This document shows positions 37,727-49,815 of a stretch of DNA of 64,000 bases, one piece after another. The position numbers and the translations under genes were made by a program. The stretch lies in contig NC_034013.1 of NCBI RefSeq assembly GCF_000346465.2, positions 7,104,239 through 7,168,238 on the forward strand. Reading direction: 5' to 3'. A model generated the notes under the pieces. It worked only from the letters and a program-made list of their open reading frames with translations, had not been told where the DNA came from and made no database searches. Numbering within the stretch: position 1 is the stretch's first letter; every line of letters begins with the position of its first letter. Origin of the DNA: Prunus persica. Lineage: Eukaryota; Streptophyta; Magnoliopsida; Rosales; Rosaceae.

Positions 37727-40700
37727 ATGGATAAGTCATGGATGCACTCGGATAGAAGATCGAAGGCATATGAATTTGGGGTGGAAGCATTTTTGAACTT
37801 TGCTGTAGAAAATCTTCTAACTACAACACATATCCGTTGTCCATGTGTTAAATGTGTTAATTTGAAGTTGTTTGGGGTTGGAATTATAAGGGATCACTTA
37901 TACTTTAATGGAATTGACCAAAGCTATAAGAATTGGACATTTCACGGAGAACCTTGGGAAGCAACTACTAATGCTAGTAGAAATGTTGAAGAAGATGATG
38001 GCCATAGTAGGTATAGTTTTGTGTCTGAAGAAATTGATATGGATGATAATGATTTTGGTGATTTTGGTTCGGATCCGTATGAGTTTGCCAATGTGATTGG
38101 GGATGGAGATCAACCAGTGTACCCTGGTTGTAGAAAGTACACGAAGTTATCGGCATTAGTGAAGTTGTATAATTTGAAGGCAAAACATGGGATGAGTGAT
38201 GTCTGTTTTACAGAATTATTGACACTTCAAGGCGATTTGCTTCCAGAAGGAAATACAATACCAACCTCCATGTATGAGGCTAAAAAGACTTTGTGTGCAT
38301 TGGGGCTGAGTTATGAGAAAATGCACGCATGCCCCAATGATTGCATCTTGTATAGGAAGGAGTATGAGGATTCAACTAATTGTCCTACTTGTGGTATCTC
38401 AAGGTGGAAGGAAGGCAAAGATTCAATCTTGAAAGAGGGTGTGCCAGCGAAGGTGGTGTGGTATTTTCCCCCAATTCTAAGGTTTAAAAGGATGTTTCAA
38501 TCACATGAGACAGCTAAGAGTTTGACTTGGTGGCATGCTGCTAGAAAATCAATTGACGGTCAGATGTCTCATCCGGCGGATTCCCCGTCTTGGAAACTTC
38601 TTGATGATAAATGGCCTGAGTTTGGTAATGAGCCGAGAAACTTGAGATTGGCTCTTTCATCTGATGGATTCAATCCCCACAGTTCTCTAAGTAGCAGATA
38701 TAGTTGTTGGCCGGTTATCTTAGTTACATATAATCTCCCTCCATGGCTGTGCATGAAACGAAAGTTCATGATGTTAACCTTATGATTTCCGGTCCTAAAC
38801 AACCCGGAAATGATATAGANNNNNNNNNNNNNNNNNNNNNNNNNNNNNNNNNNNNNNNNNNNNNNNNNNNNNNNNNNNNNNNNNNNNNNNNNNNNNNNNN
38901 NNNNNNNNNNNNNNNNNNNNNNNNNNNNNNNNNNNNNNNNNNNNNNNNNNNNNNNNNNNNNNNNNNNNNNNNNNNNNNNNNNNNNNNNNNNNNNNNNNNN
39001 NNNNNNNNNNNNNNNNNNNNNNNNNNNNNNNNNNNNNNNNNNNNNNNNNNNNNNNNNNNNNNNNNNNNNNNNNNNNNNNNNNNNNNNNNNNNNNNNNNNN
39101 NNNNNNNNNNNNNNNNNNNNNNNNNNNNNNNNNNNNNNNNNNNNNNNNNNNNNNNNNNNNNNNNNNNNNNNNNNNNNNNNNNNNNNNNNNNNNNNNNNNN
39201 NNNNNNNNNNNNNNNNNNNNNNNNNNNNNNNNNNNNNNNNNNNNNNNNNNNNNNNNNNNNNNATGCCGTGAGACTTAACGACAACTCCCCTCTGCTGCCT
39301 TACGATAGTATTATATGAGTACATTGCTGGAGATCCCTGGAAAAAATAAAGATGGGATTGCTGCTCGATTAGATTTATTGAACATGGGGGTCAAAACTGA
39401 TTTGCAACCCGAGTATGGAGAAAGACGTACTCGTTTGCCTCCTGGGCCTTGGAATTTGTCAAGAGCAGAGAAAAGAGAGGTTTGCAATTCTTTCTATGGT
39501 ATGAAGGTCCCTGAAGGTTATTCTTCAAATATTAAAAATCTTGTATCTTTACAAGATTCAAGACTTCTTGGCCTTAAATCACATGATTGTCATACCTTAA
39601 TGCAACAATTGCTCCCTGTGGCAATTCGTTCTGTTTTGGAGAAGCCTGCAAGGTATGCAATAACTCGTTTGTGCTTCTTCTTCAATGCTATATGTGCAAA
39701 GACTGTTGATGTTTCCAAGCTAGATAAGTTGGAAGAAGATGTAGTAGTTACTCTGTGTTTGCTTGAGAAGTACTTTCCCCCTTCATTCTTTGATATTATG
39801 GTTCATCTAGTAGTACATCTTGTCAGAGAAGTTCGTCTATGTGGGCCAGTATATTTTAGGTGGATGTATCCGTTTGAAAGATATATGAAAGTGCTGAAGG
39901 GGTATGTTCAGAATCGTACTCGTCCCGAAGGTTGCATTGCTGAGCGGTATATAGCTGAAGAAGCGGTAGAGTGTTGTACTCAGCATTTATCTGATGTTAG
40001 TACAGTTGGAGTGCCTTCAAGCCAAAAGATGGGACTTTCAAAGCCATTATCAGGTTGCACAGTGAGCGTAGTTGATCAGGACCTGTTGAATCAAGCACAT
40101 CTATATGTCTTGGAGAATACGGAGGAAGTCCTACCTTATATCGAGTACGTATGAGCTTTATTCTTTAAGTTTCCATTTTAAATTATTTCTTATGTTTATC
40201 TTCTATATTTAGGACCGTAATGCTTGAATTTTTCGTGTCATGTAGGCAACATATGATTCACATCAAGACTGCTTATCCAAAATTTAGAAAGAGAACAAAG
40301 TGGCTGCAGGATAAGCACAATAGCACTTTCATTCAATGGCTACGCTTCAAGGTATATATTGTTGAATAACATATTTCTCTTTTAATTTTCTTCTTATTTA
40401 TATGTTAGATTGAATTAAGATATGATTAATTTGCAGGTTCAAAGTGAACTTGAGGAAGACAATCATGGCGTATCAAAAAATTTAAGGTGGCTAGCAGCTG
40501 GTCCAAACATGTCAGTGCCATTATATAGGAGCTATCTTATTAAAGGTATTAAATTCAATATCAAGGCACAAGATGATGTGCGGACAACTCAAAATAGTGG
40601 AGTTTATTTACTTGCACATACCATGCAAGTTGCTAGTGCCAAGGATAAAAACCCAATTCTCTCAAATATGGGTTTCTATGGTGTCATTCAAGAAATTTGG

Positions 40701-41081
40701 GACCTTGACTACCAAAAGTTTACAATCCCAGTCTTTAGGTGTGATTGGATAGATAGTTCTGGTCTTGTAGTCGACGAACTTGGATTTACCCTTGTAGATT
40801 TGAGTAAAATTGGACATAGGAATGACCAATTTGTTTTGGCTTCTCAAGTCAAACAAATATTTTTTGTTGACGACCCGATGCATCGTGGTTGGTCGGTAGT
40901 GTTATCAATGCCTAATAGAGAATATAATGATGTTATTGGTGATGAAGTCTTAGGTGATGTGATAATTGAGTGTGAGCCATTTACTAGAGGGATGCCAAAT
41001 GTTGACACATTTGATGAACTGGTGGGTGAGTTAGGCGGTCAAAATATTCGAGATGGGTGTGAAGATATATGGATTGAATGA
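37727..41081 (+). CDS. TNP2: TNP2-type CACTA transposase (gap and frameshifts)
   Basis: Catalyses transposon excision and insertion in CACTA elements. The ATG at 37727 gives MDKSWM, the usual family start. Residues 1-75: Transpos_assoc domain with CPCVKC (Cys38, 40, 43) and His57. Residues ~202-222: CPNDC and CPTCG zinc-ligand-like pairs. Residues ~265-352: start of Transposase_21 (WWHA, SHPADSPSWK, SSDGFNP, YNLPPWLCMK). The frame then stops at 38783-38785; the neighbouring frame continues as LMISGPKQPGND, so one base is missing near 38780. A run of N (38820-39262) hides most of the catalytic core. Past the gap, DSI|MSTLLEIPG needs two bases (AT, near 39312) removed. Downstream is clean: 39315-40144 (DUF4218), intron, 40246-40351, intron, 40437-41081 (DUF4216). 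The two introns are 101 and 85 bp and lack CGTCG motifs. Frameshifts beside a gap may be assembly errors; otherwise this copy is dead. Confidence 0.85.
38820..39262. other. Assembly gap (443 N)
   Basis: Unbroken run of N inside TNP2. By family comparison about 190-200 residues are expected between the flanking conserved blocks, so the true missing length may be somewhat larger than 443 bp. ORFs that run through the N are artefacts. Confidence 0.99.
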
Positions 41082-41156
41082 TGCTTATGTAATTGGCAGT
41101 GTATGACATTAATTTTGTAATATATTGTAATGTGATTTCTTCACTTTCTACGTTCA

Positions 41157-41162
41157 AATAAA
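41157..41162 (+). terminator. Polyadenylation signal of TNP2
   Basis: AATAAA 76 bp after the TNP2 stop, preceded by TGTAATATATTGTAATGTG, a typical plant far-upstream-like element. CGTCG motifs resume after it, marking the end of the gene region. Confidence 0.6.
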
Positions 41163-42665
41163 ACACGATGTTATTGTGAACCAGTTATTCAGCATATTTA
41201 CCGACGTCTTAAAGCAACGTAACAATGAAGAACCACGACGCAATTGTGAAGCAATTATTCAGGATATCACGTCGGGGAAGGATTAAGAACCGTCATGTAA
41301 TTCAAAATAACACGACTCCAATCCCATAATACCGACGTCTAAAAAACGAGATATATAATCTGAACGTTAAAAAATACGACGTCATCATACATTTTCCACG
41401 TCGCAAGTTCTTTTATAAACGAAGAGGAACGAAATGAATTCCGACGGAAATTCATTATAACCGCCGTCTAATAACAATTAAACGACGTTATTTGTAATAC
41501 GGCTCTCATCATAATCAACGCCGTCTATATGTTCTATAATACGGCTCTCATTTATTTGGAATCGACGTTGTTTAGAAGTTCAACGTCGTCTATATTATTA
41601 AGTGCGTCGTGAGTAATGATGATAGATATAAATACAACGTCGACTATATAAATGCCACCGACGTTGTTTCGCATTTCAACGTCAACTGTATAAATACATA
41701 CGTCGTAAATAATGACACTGACAACTATTTCCACGTCATCTTTTTTAGAAAAATCGAAGTGGAAAATTTATTTCACGACGGTTGTTTGTAAATAAGAGAC
41801 GTAGTATATTTCAATAACGTCGTCTTCTCATGTATTTAAAGACGTCATATTTTTTCTTGTCGTGTAAATTATATTTAACGGCGTAGTATTTTAGTTGTCG
41901 TCGTTGTATGTATATCTTGCGGCCTTGTTCTTTTAACATGTGTCATATTTTTCCTTTTTAACGACGGTGATTTGTTTGAGTTGGTCTTCTATTCTCATCC
42001 TCGACTATTTTCTAGAACTTTAGCAGACTAAACACGTCTGTTTTTATTGTTTTCCGTCGTTGTTTGTTTTAACAACGTCTAATATTTATCGTCGTTGTTT
42101 GTTTCTGAAAATATGACGTATAAATTTTGTAATACGACTCTCATATATTTGTAACCGACGTTGTTTCGTTTTTCAATGTCTACTCAATAAATACATACGT
42201 CGTAAATAATGACACTGACAACTATTTCCACGTCATCTTTTATCGAAAAATCGAAGTGGAAAATTAATTTTACGACGGCTGTTTTTATATATGCGACGTA
42301 GTAGGTATCAATAACGTCGTCTTCTAATGTATTTAAAGACTTCAAATTTTTTATTGTCGTGAAAATGATATTTAACGGCGTCGTATTTTTATTTTCGTCG
42401 TTGTATGTCTATCTTGCGGCCTTGTTCTCTTAATATGTGTCATATTTTTCCTTTTTAACGACGGTTTTTTTAGAGAGTTGGTCGTCTATTCTCATCCTCG
42501 ACTGCTTTTTTAGATCTTTTTGCAGTACAAAGACGTCGTTTTGTATTTGTTGATGACGTTGTATATTTTAACAATGACGGTGATTTAGCGTCGTGGTATA
42601 TGAGGGAAAAGATGACGGTGGATTCCACGACCATTGAAAAATCGAATACACGACGGTGATTTACC
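41163..42665. repeat. Right subterminal CGTCG/CGACG motif array with 497-bp-offset duplication
   Basis: 1.5 kb of gene-free, motif-dense DNA with mixed motif orientation. About 41656-42030 is duplicated at 42152-42527 (offset 496-497 bp). Shared blocks include AATACATACGTCGTAAATAA, TGACACTGACAACTATTTCC, TATCTTGCGGCCTTGTTCT and ATTCTCATCCTCGACT. A shorter repeated phrase, AATACGGCTCTCAT, occurs at about 41498, 41540 and (variant) 42129. Confidence 0.85.
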
Positions 42666-42693
42666 GTCGTCTTTTTGCTTTTTTGTAGTAGTG
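42666..42693 (-). repeat. Right terminal inverted repeat
   Basis: Reverse complement of the left terminus: 14 perfect outer bases, 25 of 28 overall. Confidence 0.95.
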
Positions 42694-42696
42694 TGG
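42694..42696 (+). other. Target site duplication, right copy (TGG)
   Basis: TGG follows the right terminus and matches 29074-29076. Confidence 0.93.
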
Positions 42697-43840
42697 GGAA
42701 CATCATAATATGGTGGGAGGAGTCATTTGGTGACTTTTGAGTGAAATTCAATTGCTAACACTATGCAATACACTAACCACTCCATTTTAGAACGAACTTC
42801 GTATGAACCCGATTGTCCAATTTCATGTACCAATCGATATCGGATTGAGCCCAAAACTTGGGGAACATCATAATACGGTGGGAGGAGTCATTTGGTGGCT
42901 TTTGAGTGAAATCCAATCTCTACAACTATGCAATACGCCAACCACTCCTTTTCATAACGAACTTCGTACGATCCTGAATTGTCCAATTTCATGGACCAAT
43001 CGATATCGGATTGAGTCCAAAACTTGGGGAACATCATAATACGGTGGGAGGAGTCATTTGGTGGGGTTTGAGTAAAATCCAATCTCCACAACTATGCAAC
43101 GTACGAACCACTCCATTTCATAACGAGCTTCGTACGAACTTGAATTGTCCAATTTCATGGACCAATCGATATCGGATTGAGTCCAAAACTTGGGGAACGT
43201 CCTAATACGGTGGGAGGAGTCATTTGGTTTCTTTTGAGTGAATTCCTATGGCTAAAACTATGCAATACACCAACCACTCCATTTCAGAACGAACTTCGTA
43301 CGAACCTAAATTGCCCAATTTCATGGACCAATCGACATCGGATTGAGTCCAAAACTTGGGGAACATCATAATATGATGGGAGGAGTCATTTGGTGGCTTT
43401 TGAGTGAAATCAAATGGCTAAAACTATGCAATACACTAACTACTCCATTTCAGAACGAACTTCGTACGAGCCAGAATTGTCCAATTTCATAGACCAATCG
43501 ATATCGAATTGAGTCCAAAACTTGGATATCATCATAATACGGTGGGAGGAGTCATTTGGTGGGTTTTGAGTGAAATCCAGTGTCTACAACTATGCAATAC
43601 ACCAACCACTTCATTTCATAATGAACTTCATACGTACCTGAATTGTCCAATTTTAAGGACTAATCGATATCGGATTGAGTCCAAAACTTGGGGAACAACC
43701 TAATACGGTGGGAGGAGTCATCTGGTTTCTTTTGAGTGAAATCCTATGGCTAAAACTATGCAATACACCAACTACTCCATTTCAGAATGAACTTCGTCCG
43801 AACCTGAATTGTCCAATTTCATGGACCAATCGATATCGGG

Positions 43841-44200
43841 TTGAGTCCAAAACATGGGGAACATCATAAAATGACAGGAGGAGTCATTTGGTGTCTTTTG
43901 AGTGAAATCCTATGGCTAAAACTATGCAATACACCAACTACTACATTTCAGAATGAACTTCGTCCGAACCTGAATTGTCCAATTTCATGGACCAATCGAT
44001 ATCGGATTGAGTCCAAAACATGGGCAACATCATAAAATGACAGGAGGAGTCATTTGGTGTCTTTTGAGTGAACTCCTATGGCTAAAACTATGCAATACAA
44101 CAACCACTCCATTTCCTAAAGAACTTCGTACGAACCTGAATTGCCCAAGTTCATGGACCAATCGATATCGGATTGAGTCTAAACCCTGGGGAACATCATA
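43841..44200 (+). repeat. Adjacent duplicated monomer variant
   Basis: Two consecutive monomers share CATCATAAAATGACAGGAGG followed by TTTGGTGTCTTTTGAGTGAA, starting near 43860 and 44026. The variant was not seen elsewhere in the window. Confidence 0.75.
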
Positions 44201-45419
44201 ATACGGTGGGAGGAGTCATTTGGTATGTTTTGAGTGAAATCCAATGGCTAAAACCATGCAATACACCAACCACTCTATTTCAGAATGAACTTCGTACGAA
44301 CCTGAATTGTCCAATTTCATCGACCAATCAATATCGGATTGAGTCCAAAACTTGGGGAACATCATAATACGGTGGGAGCAGTCATTTGGTTGGTTTTCAG
44401 TGAAATTCAATCTCTACAACTGTGCAATACACCGACCACTCCATTTCATAACGAACTTCGTACGAACCTGAATTGTCCAATTTCATGGACCACTCGATAT
44501 TAGATTGAGTCCCAAACTTTGGGAACATCATAATACGGTGGGAGGAGTCACTTCGTGGGTTTTCAGCGAAATCCAATCTCTACAACTATGCAATACACCA
44601 ACCACCCAATTTCGTAACGAACTTCGTACGAACCGGAATTGTCCAATTTCGTGGATCAATCGATATCCGATTGAGTCCAAAACATGGGGAACATCATAAT
44701 ATTATGGGAGGAGTCATTTGATGTGTTTTCAGTGAAATCCAATCTCTACAACTATGCAATACACCAACCACCCCATTTCATAACAAACTTCGTACGAACC
44801 AGAATTGCCCAATTTCATGGACCAATCGATATCGGATTTAGTCCAAAACTTGGGGAACACCATAATACGGTGGGAGGAGTCATGTGGTGTCTTTTCAGTG
44901 AAATCCAATGGCTGAAACTACGCAATACACCAAACACTCCATTTGAGAACGAACTTAACCTGAATTGTCCAATTTCATGGACCAATCGAAATCGGATTGA
45001 GTCCAAAACTTGGGGAACATCATAATACGGTGGGAGGAGTCATTTGGTTGTTTTTGAGTGAAATCCAATCTCTACAACTGTGCAATACACCAACCACTCC
45101 ATTTCATAACGAACTTCATACGAACCTGAATTGTCCAATTTCGTGGACCAATCGATATTGGATTGAGTCCAAAACTTGTGGAACAAGATAATATGATGGG
45201 AGGAGTCATTTGTTGACTTTTGAGTGAAATCCAATGGCTAAAACTATGCAATACACTAACCACTCCGTTTCATAACGAACTTCATACGAACCTGAATTGT
45301 CCAATGTCATGGACCAATTGATATCGGATTGAGTCCAAAACTTGGAGAACATCATAATATGATTGGAGGAGTCATTTGGTGACTTTTGAGTGAAATCCAA
45401 TGGCTAAAACAATGCAATA

Positions 45420-48400
45420 CACTAACCACTCCATTTCAAAACGAACTTCGTACGAACCTGAATTGTCCAATTTCATTGACCAATCGATATCAAATTGAGT
45501 CCAAAACTTGGGGAACATCATAATATGATTGGAGGAGTCATTTGGTGACTTTTGAGTGAAATCCAATGGCTAAAACTATGCCACACACTAACCACTCCAC
45601 TTAAGAACGAACTTCGTACGAAACCTGAATTGTCCAATTTCATGGACCAATCGATATCGGATTGTGTCTGAAACTTGGGGAACATCATAACATGATGGGA
45701 GGAGTCATTTGGTGACTTTTGAGTAAAATCCAATGGCTAAACTATGCAATACACTAACGACTTCATTTTAGAACAAACTTCGTACGAACCTAAATTGTCC
45801 AATTTCATGGACCAATCGATATCGGATTGAGTCCAAAACTTGGGGAACATCATAATATGATGGAAGGAGTCGTTTGGTGACTTTTGAGTGAAATCCAATG
45901 GCTAAAACTTTGCAATACACTAACCACTCCATTTCAGAACAAACTTCGTACGAACCTGAATTGTCCAATTTCATGGACCAATCGATATCGGATTGAGTCT
46001 GAAACTTGGGGAGCATAATAATATGATGGAAGGAGTCATTTGGTGACTTTTGAGTGAAATCCAATGGCTAAAACTATGCAATACATTAACCACTCCATTT
46101 CGGAACGAACTTCGTACGAACCTGAATTGTCCAATTTCATGGACCAATCGATATCGGATTGAGTCCGAAACTTGGGGAACATCATAATATGATGGGAGGA
46201 GTCCTTTGGTGCCTTTTGAGTGAAATCCAACGGCTAAAACTCTGCAATACACCAACCACTCCATTTCATAACGAACTTCATACGAACCTGAATTGTCCAA
46301 TTTCATGGACCAATCGATATTGGATTGAGTCCAAAACTTGGGGAACATCATAATACGGTGGGAGGAGTCATTTGGTGGGTTTGAGTGAAATCCAATTTCT
46401 ACAACGATGCAGTACACCAACCACTCCATTTCATAAGGAACTTCGTATGAACCTGAATTGTTCAATTTCATGGACGAATCGATATCGGATTGAGGGCAAA
46501 ACTTGGGGAACATCCTAATACGGTGGGAGGAGTCATCTGGTGGCCTTTGAGTGAAATCCAATCCATTTCATAACGAACTTCGTACGAACCTGAATTGTCC
46601 AATTTCATGGACCAATCGATATCGGATTGAGTCCAAAACTTTTGAAACATCATAATATGATGGGAGGAGTCATTTGGTGACTTTTCAGTGCAATTCGATT
46701 GCTAAAACTATGCAATACCCTAACCACTCCATTTCGGAACGAACTTCGTACGAACCTGAATTGTCCAATTTCATGGACCAATCGATATCGGATTGTGTCT
46801 GAAACTTGGGGAACATCATAAGATGATGGGAGGAGTCATTTGGTGACTTTTGAGTAAAATCCAATGGCTAAAACTATGCAATACACTAACGGCTCCATTT
46901 CAGAACAAAATTGTCCAATTTCTTGGACTAATCGATATCGGATTGAGTCCAAAACTTGGGGAACATCATAATACGGTGGGAGGAGTCATTTGGTGACTTT
47001 TGAGTGAAATCCAATCTCTACAACAATGCAATACACCAACCACCCCATTTCATAACAAACTTCGTATGAACCTGAATTGTCCAATTTCATGGACCAATCG
47101 ATATCGGATTGTGTCCAAAACTTGGGGAACATCATAAAACGGTGGGAGGAGTCATTTGGAGGGTTTTGAGTGAAATCCAATCTCTACAACTATGCAATAC
47201 ACCAACCACTCCATTTCATAACGAAATTCGTACGAACCTGAATTGTCCAATTTCCTGGACCAATCGATATCGGATTGAGTCCAAAACTTTGGGAACATCA
47301 TAATATGATGGGAGGAGTCATTTGGTGCCTTTTGAGTGAAATCCAATGGCTAAAAGTATGCTATACACCAACCACTCCATTTCATAACGAACTTCGTACG
47401 AACCTGAATTGTCCAATTTCATGCACCAATCGATATTGGATTGGAGCCAAAACTTGGGGAACATCGTAATATGATGGTTGGAGTCATTTAGTGACTTTTG
47501 AGTGAAATCCAATGGCTAAAACTATGCACACTAACCACTCCATTTCAGAACGAACTTCGTACGAACCTGTATTATCCAATTTCGTGGACCAATCAATACA
47601 GGATTGAGTCCGAAACCTGGGGAACATCATAATATGATTGGAGGAGTCATTTGGTGCCTTTTGAGTGAAATCCAATGGCTAAAACTATGCAATGCACCAA
47701 CCACTCCATTTCATAACGAACTTTGTAGGAGCCTGAATTGTCCAATTAAATGGACCAATCGATATCGGATTCAGTCCAAAACTTGGGGAACATCATAATA
47801 CGGTGCGAGGAGTCATTTGGAGGGTTTTGAGTGAACTCTAATCTCTACGACTATGCAATACACCAACCACTCCATTTCATAACGAACTTCGTACGAACCT
47901 AAATTGTCCAATTTCATTGACCATGACTTTTGAGTGAAATCCAATGGCTAAAACTATGCAATACACTAACCACTCCATTTCAGAACAAACTTCGTACGAA
48001 CCTGAATTGTCTAATTTCATGGACCAATCGATATCGGATTGAGTCCAAAACTTGGGGAACATCATAATACTACGTTAGGAGTCATTTGGCGGGTTTTGAG
48101 TGAAATCCAACCGCTACAACTATGGAATACACCAACCACTCCTTTTCATAACGAACTTCGTGCGAACCTGAATTGTCCAATTTCATGGACCAATTGATAT
48201 CGGATTGAGTCCAAAACTTGTGGAACAAGATAATATGATTGGAGGAGTCGTTTGGTGACTTTTGAGTGAAATCCAATGGCTAAAACTATGCAATACACTA
48301 ACCACTCCATTTCATAACGAACTTCGTGCGAACCTGAATTGTCCAATTTCATGGACCAATCGATATCGGATTGAGTCCAAAACTTGTGGAACAAGATAAT

Positions 48401-49325
48401 ATGATAGGAGGAGTCATTTGGTGCCTTTTGAGTGAAATCCAATGGCTAAAACTATGCAATACACCAACCACTCCATTTCATAACGAACTTCGTGCGAACC
48501 TGAATTGTCCAATTTCATGGACCAATTGATATCGGATTGAGGCCAAAACTTGGGGAACATCATAATATGATGGTTGGAGTCATTTGGTGAGTTTTGAGTG
48601 AAATCCAATGGCTAAAACTATAAAATACACTAACCACTCCATTTCAAAACGAACTTCGTACGAACCTGAATTGTCCAATTTCATTGACCAATCGATATCA
48701 AATTGAGTCCAAAACTTGGGGAACATCATAATATGATTGGAGGAGTCATTTGGTGACTTTTGAGTGAAATCCAATGGCTAAAACTATGCCACACACTAAC
48801 CACTCCACTTAAGAACGAACTTCGTACGAAACCTGAATTGTCCAATTTCATGGACCAATCGATATCGGATTGTGTCTGAAACTTGGGGAACATCATAACA
48901 TGATGGGAGGAGTCATTTGGTGACTTTTGAGTAAAATCCAATGGCTAAAACTATGCAATACACTAACGACTTCATTTTAGAACAAACTTCGTACGAACCT
49001 AAATTGTCCAATTTCATGGACCAATCGATATCGGATTGAGTCCAAAACTTGGGGGAACATCATAATATGATGGAAGGAGTCGTTTGGTGACTTTTTGAGT
49101 GAAATCCAATGGCTAAAACTTTGCAATACACTAACCACTCCATTTCAGACAAACTTCGTACGAACCTGATTTGTCCAATTTCATGGACCAATCGATATCG
49201 GATTGAGTCTGAAACTTGGGGAGCATAATAATATGATGGAAGGAGTCATTTGGTGACTTTTGAGTGAATCCAATGGCTAAACTATGCATACATTTATCCA
49301 CTCCATTTCGACGAACTTCGTACGA
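45420..49325 (+). repeat. Dispersed duplication at ~3208 bp
   Basis: About 45420-46110 recurs at about 48628-49325. Shared rarities include GATATCAAATTGAGTCC, TATGCCACACACTAACC, CCACTTAAGAACG, GTACGAAACCTG and CATGATGGGAGG. Only the ends of this interval are copies. The second copy carries extra single-base indels from about 49045 on. Confidence 0.85.
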
Positions 49326-49370
49326 ACCTGAATTGTCCAATTTCATGGACCAATCGATATCGGATTGAGT

Positions 49371-49815
49371 CCAAAACTTTGGGAACATCAGAATATAACG
49401 GGAGGAGCCATTTGGTGACTTTTGAGTGAAATCCAATGCCTAAAACTATGCAATACACTAACCACTTCATTTTAGAACGAACTTCGTACGAACTGAATTG
49501 TCCAATTTCTTGGACCAATCGATATCGGATTGAGTCCAAAACTTGGGGAACATCATAATACGGTGGGAGGAGTCATTTGGCGGGTTTTGAGTGAAATCCA
49601 ATCTCTACAACTATGCAATACACCGACCACTCCATTTCATAACGAACTTCGTACGAACCTGAATTGTCCAATTTCACGGACCAATCGATATCAGATGGAG
49701 TCCAAAACTTTGGGAACATCAGAATATAACGGGAGGAGCCATTTGGTGACTTTTGAGTGAAATCCAATGCCTAAAACTATGCAATACACTAACCACTTCA
49801 TTTTAGAACGAACTT
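49371..49815 (+). repeat. Repeated monomer at 331 bp
   Basis: The block AACTTTGGGAACATCAGAAT, ATAACGGGAGGAGCC and CAATGCCTAAAACTATG occurs at 49371 and again at 49702, essentially identical. Confidence 0.8.

Larger units (their letters stand above)
29077..42693 (+). mobile_element. CACTA (En/Spm) DNA transposon, 13,617 bp
   Basis: The termini are inverted: CACTACTACAAAAA at 29077-29090 and its reverse complement at 42680-42693. TGG target duplications flank them. Joining the flanks and removing one TGG gives ...AAACTTGG-GGAACATCATAATATGG..., a normal satellite monomer, so the insertion went into an existing array. Internal content supports the family: a TNP2-type transposase and a second gene combining a Transposase_24-like region with a Ulp1 protease. 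The remaining sequence is AT-rich and packed with CGTCG/CGACG motifs. The only sequence gap is 443 N inside TNP2. Whether the copy is autonomous cannot be judged until that gap is filled; gene 1 looks intact. Confidence 0.97.

Noticed and set aside
38569..39324. ORFs running through the N gap on both strands
   Set aside because: N positions cannot create stops; these ORFs are artefacts.
29077..42693. Classification as a Mutator-like (Kaonashi/VANDAL) element because of the Ulp1 domain and short dispersed motifs
   Set aside because: CACTA termini, 3-bp target duplication and a TNP2 transposase decide for CACTA; Mutator-like elements give 8-11-bp duplications.
42470..42751. 93-residue minus-strand ORF across the right transposon end
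   Set aside because: Chimera of satellite and terminal array sequence; coincidental.
45971..46561. 196-residue minus-strand ORF in the right satellite
   Set aside because: A longer read-through created by a shortened monomer near 46560 (and similar indels) that keeps the frame open; the protein is just repeated satellite translation.
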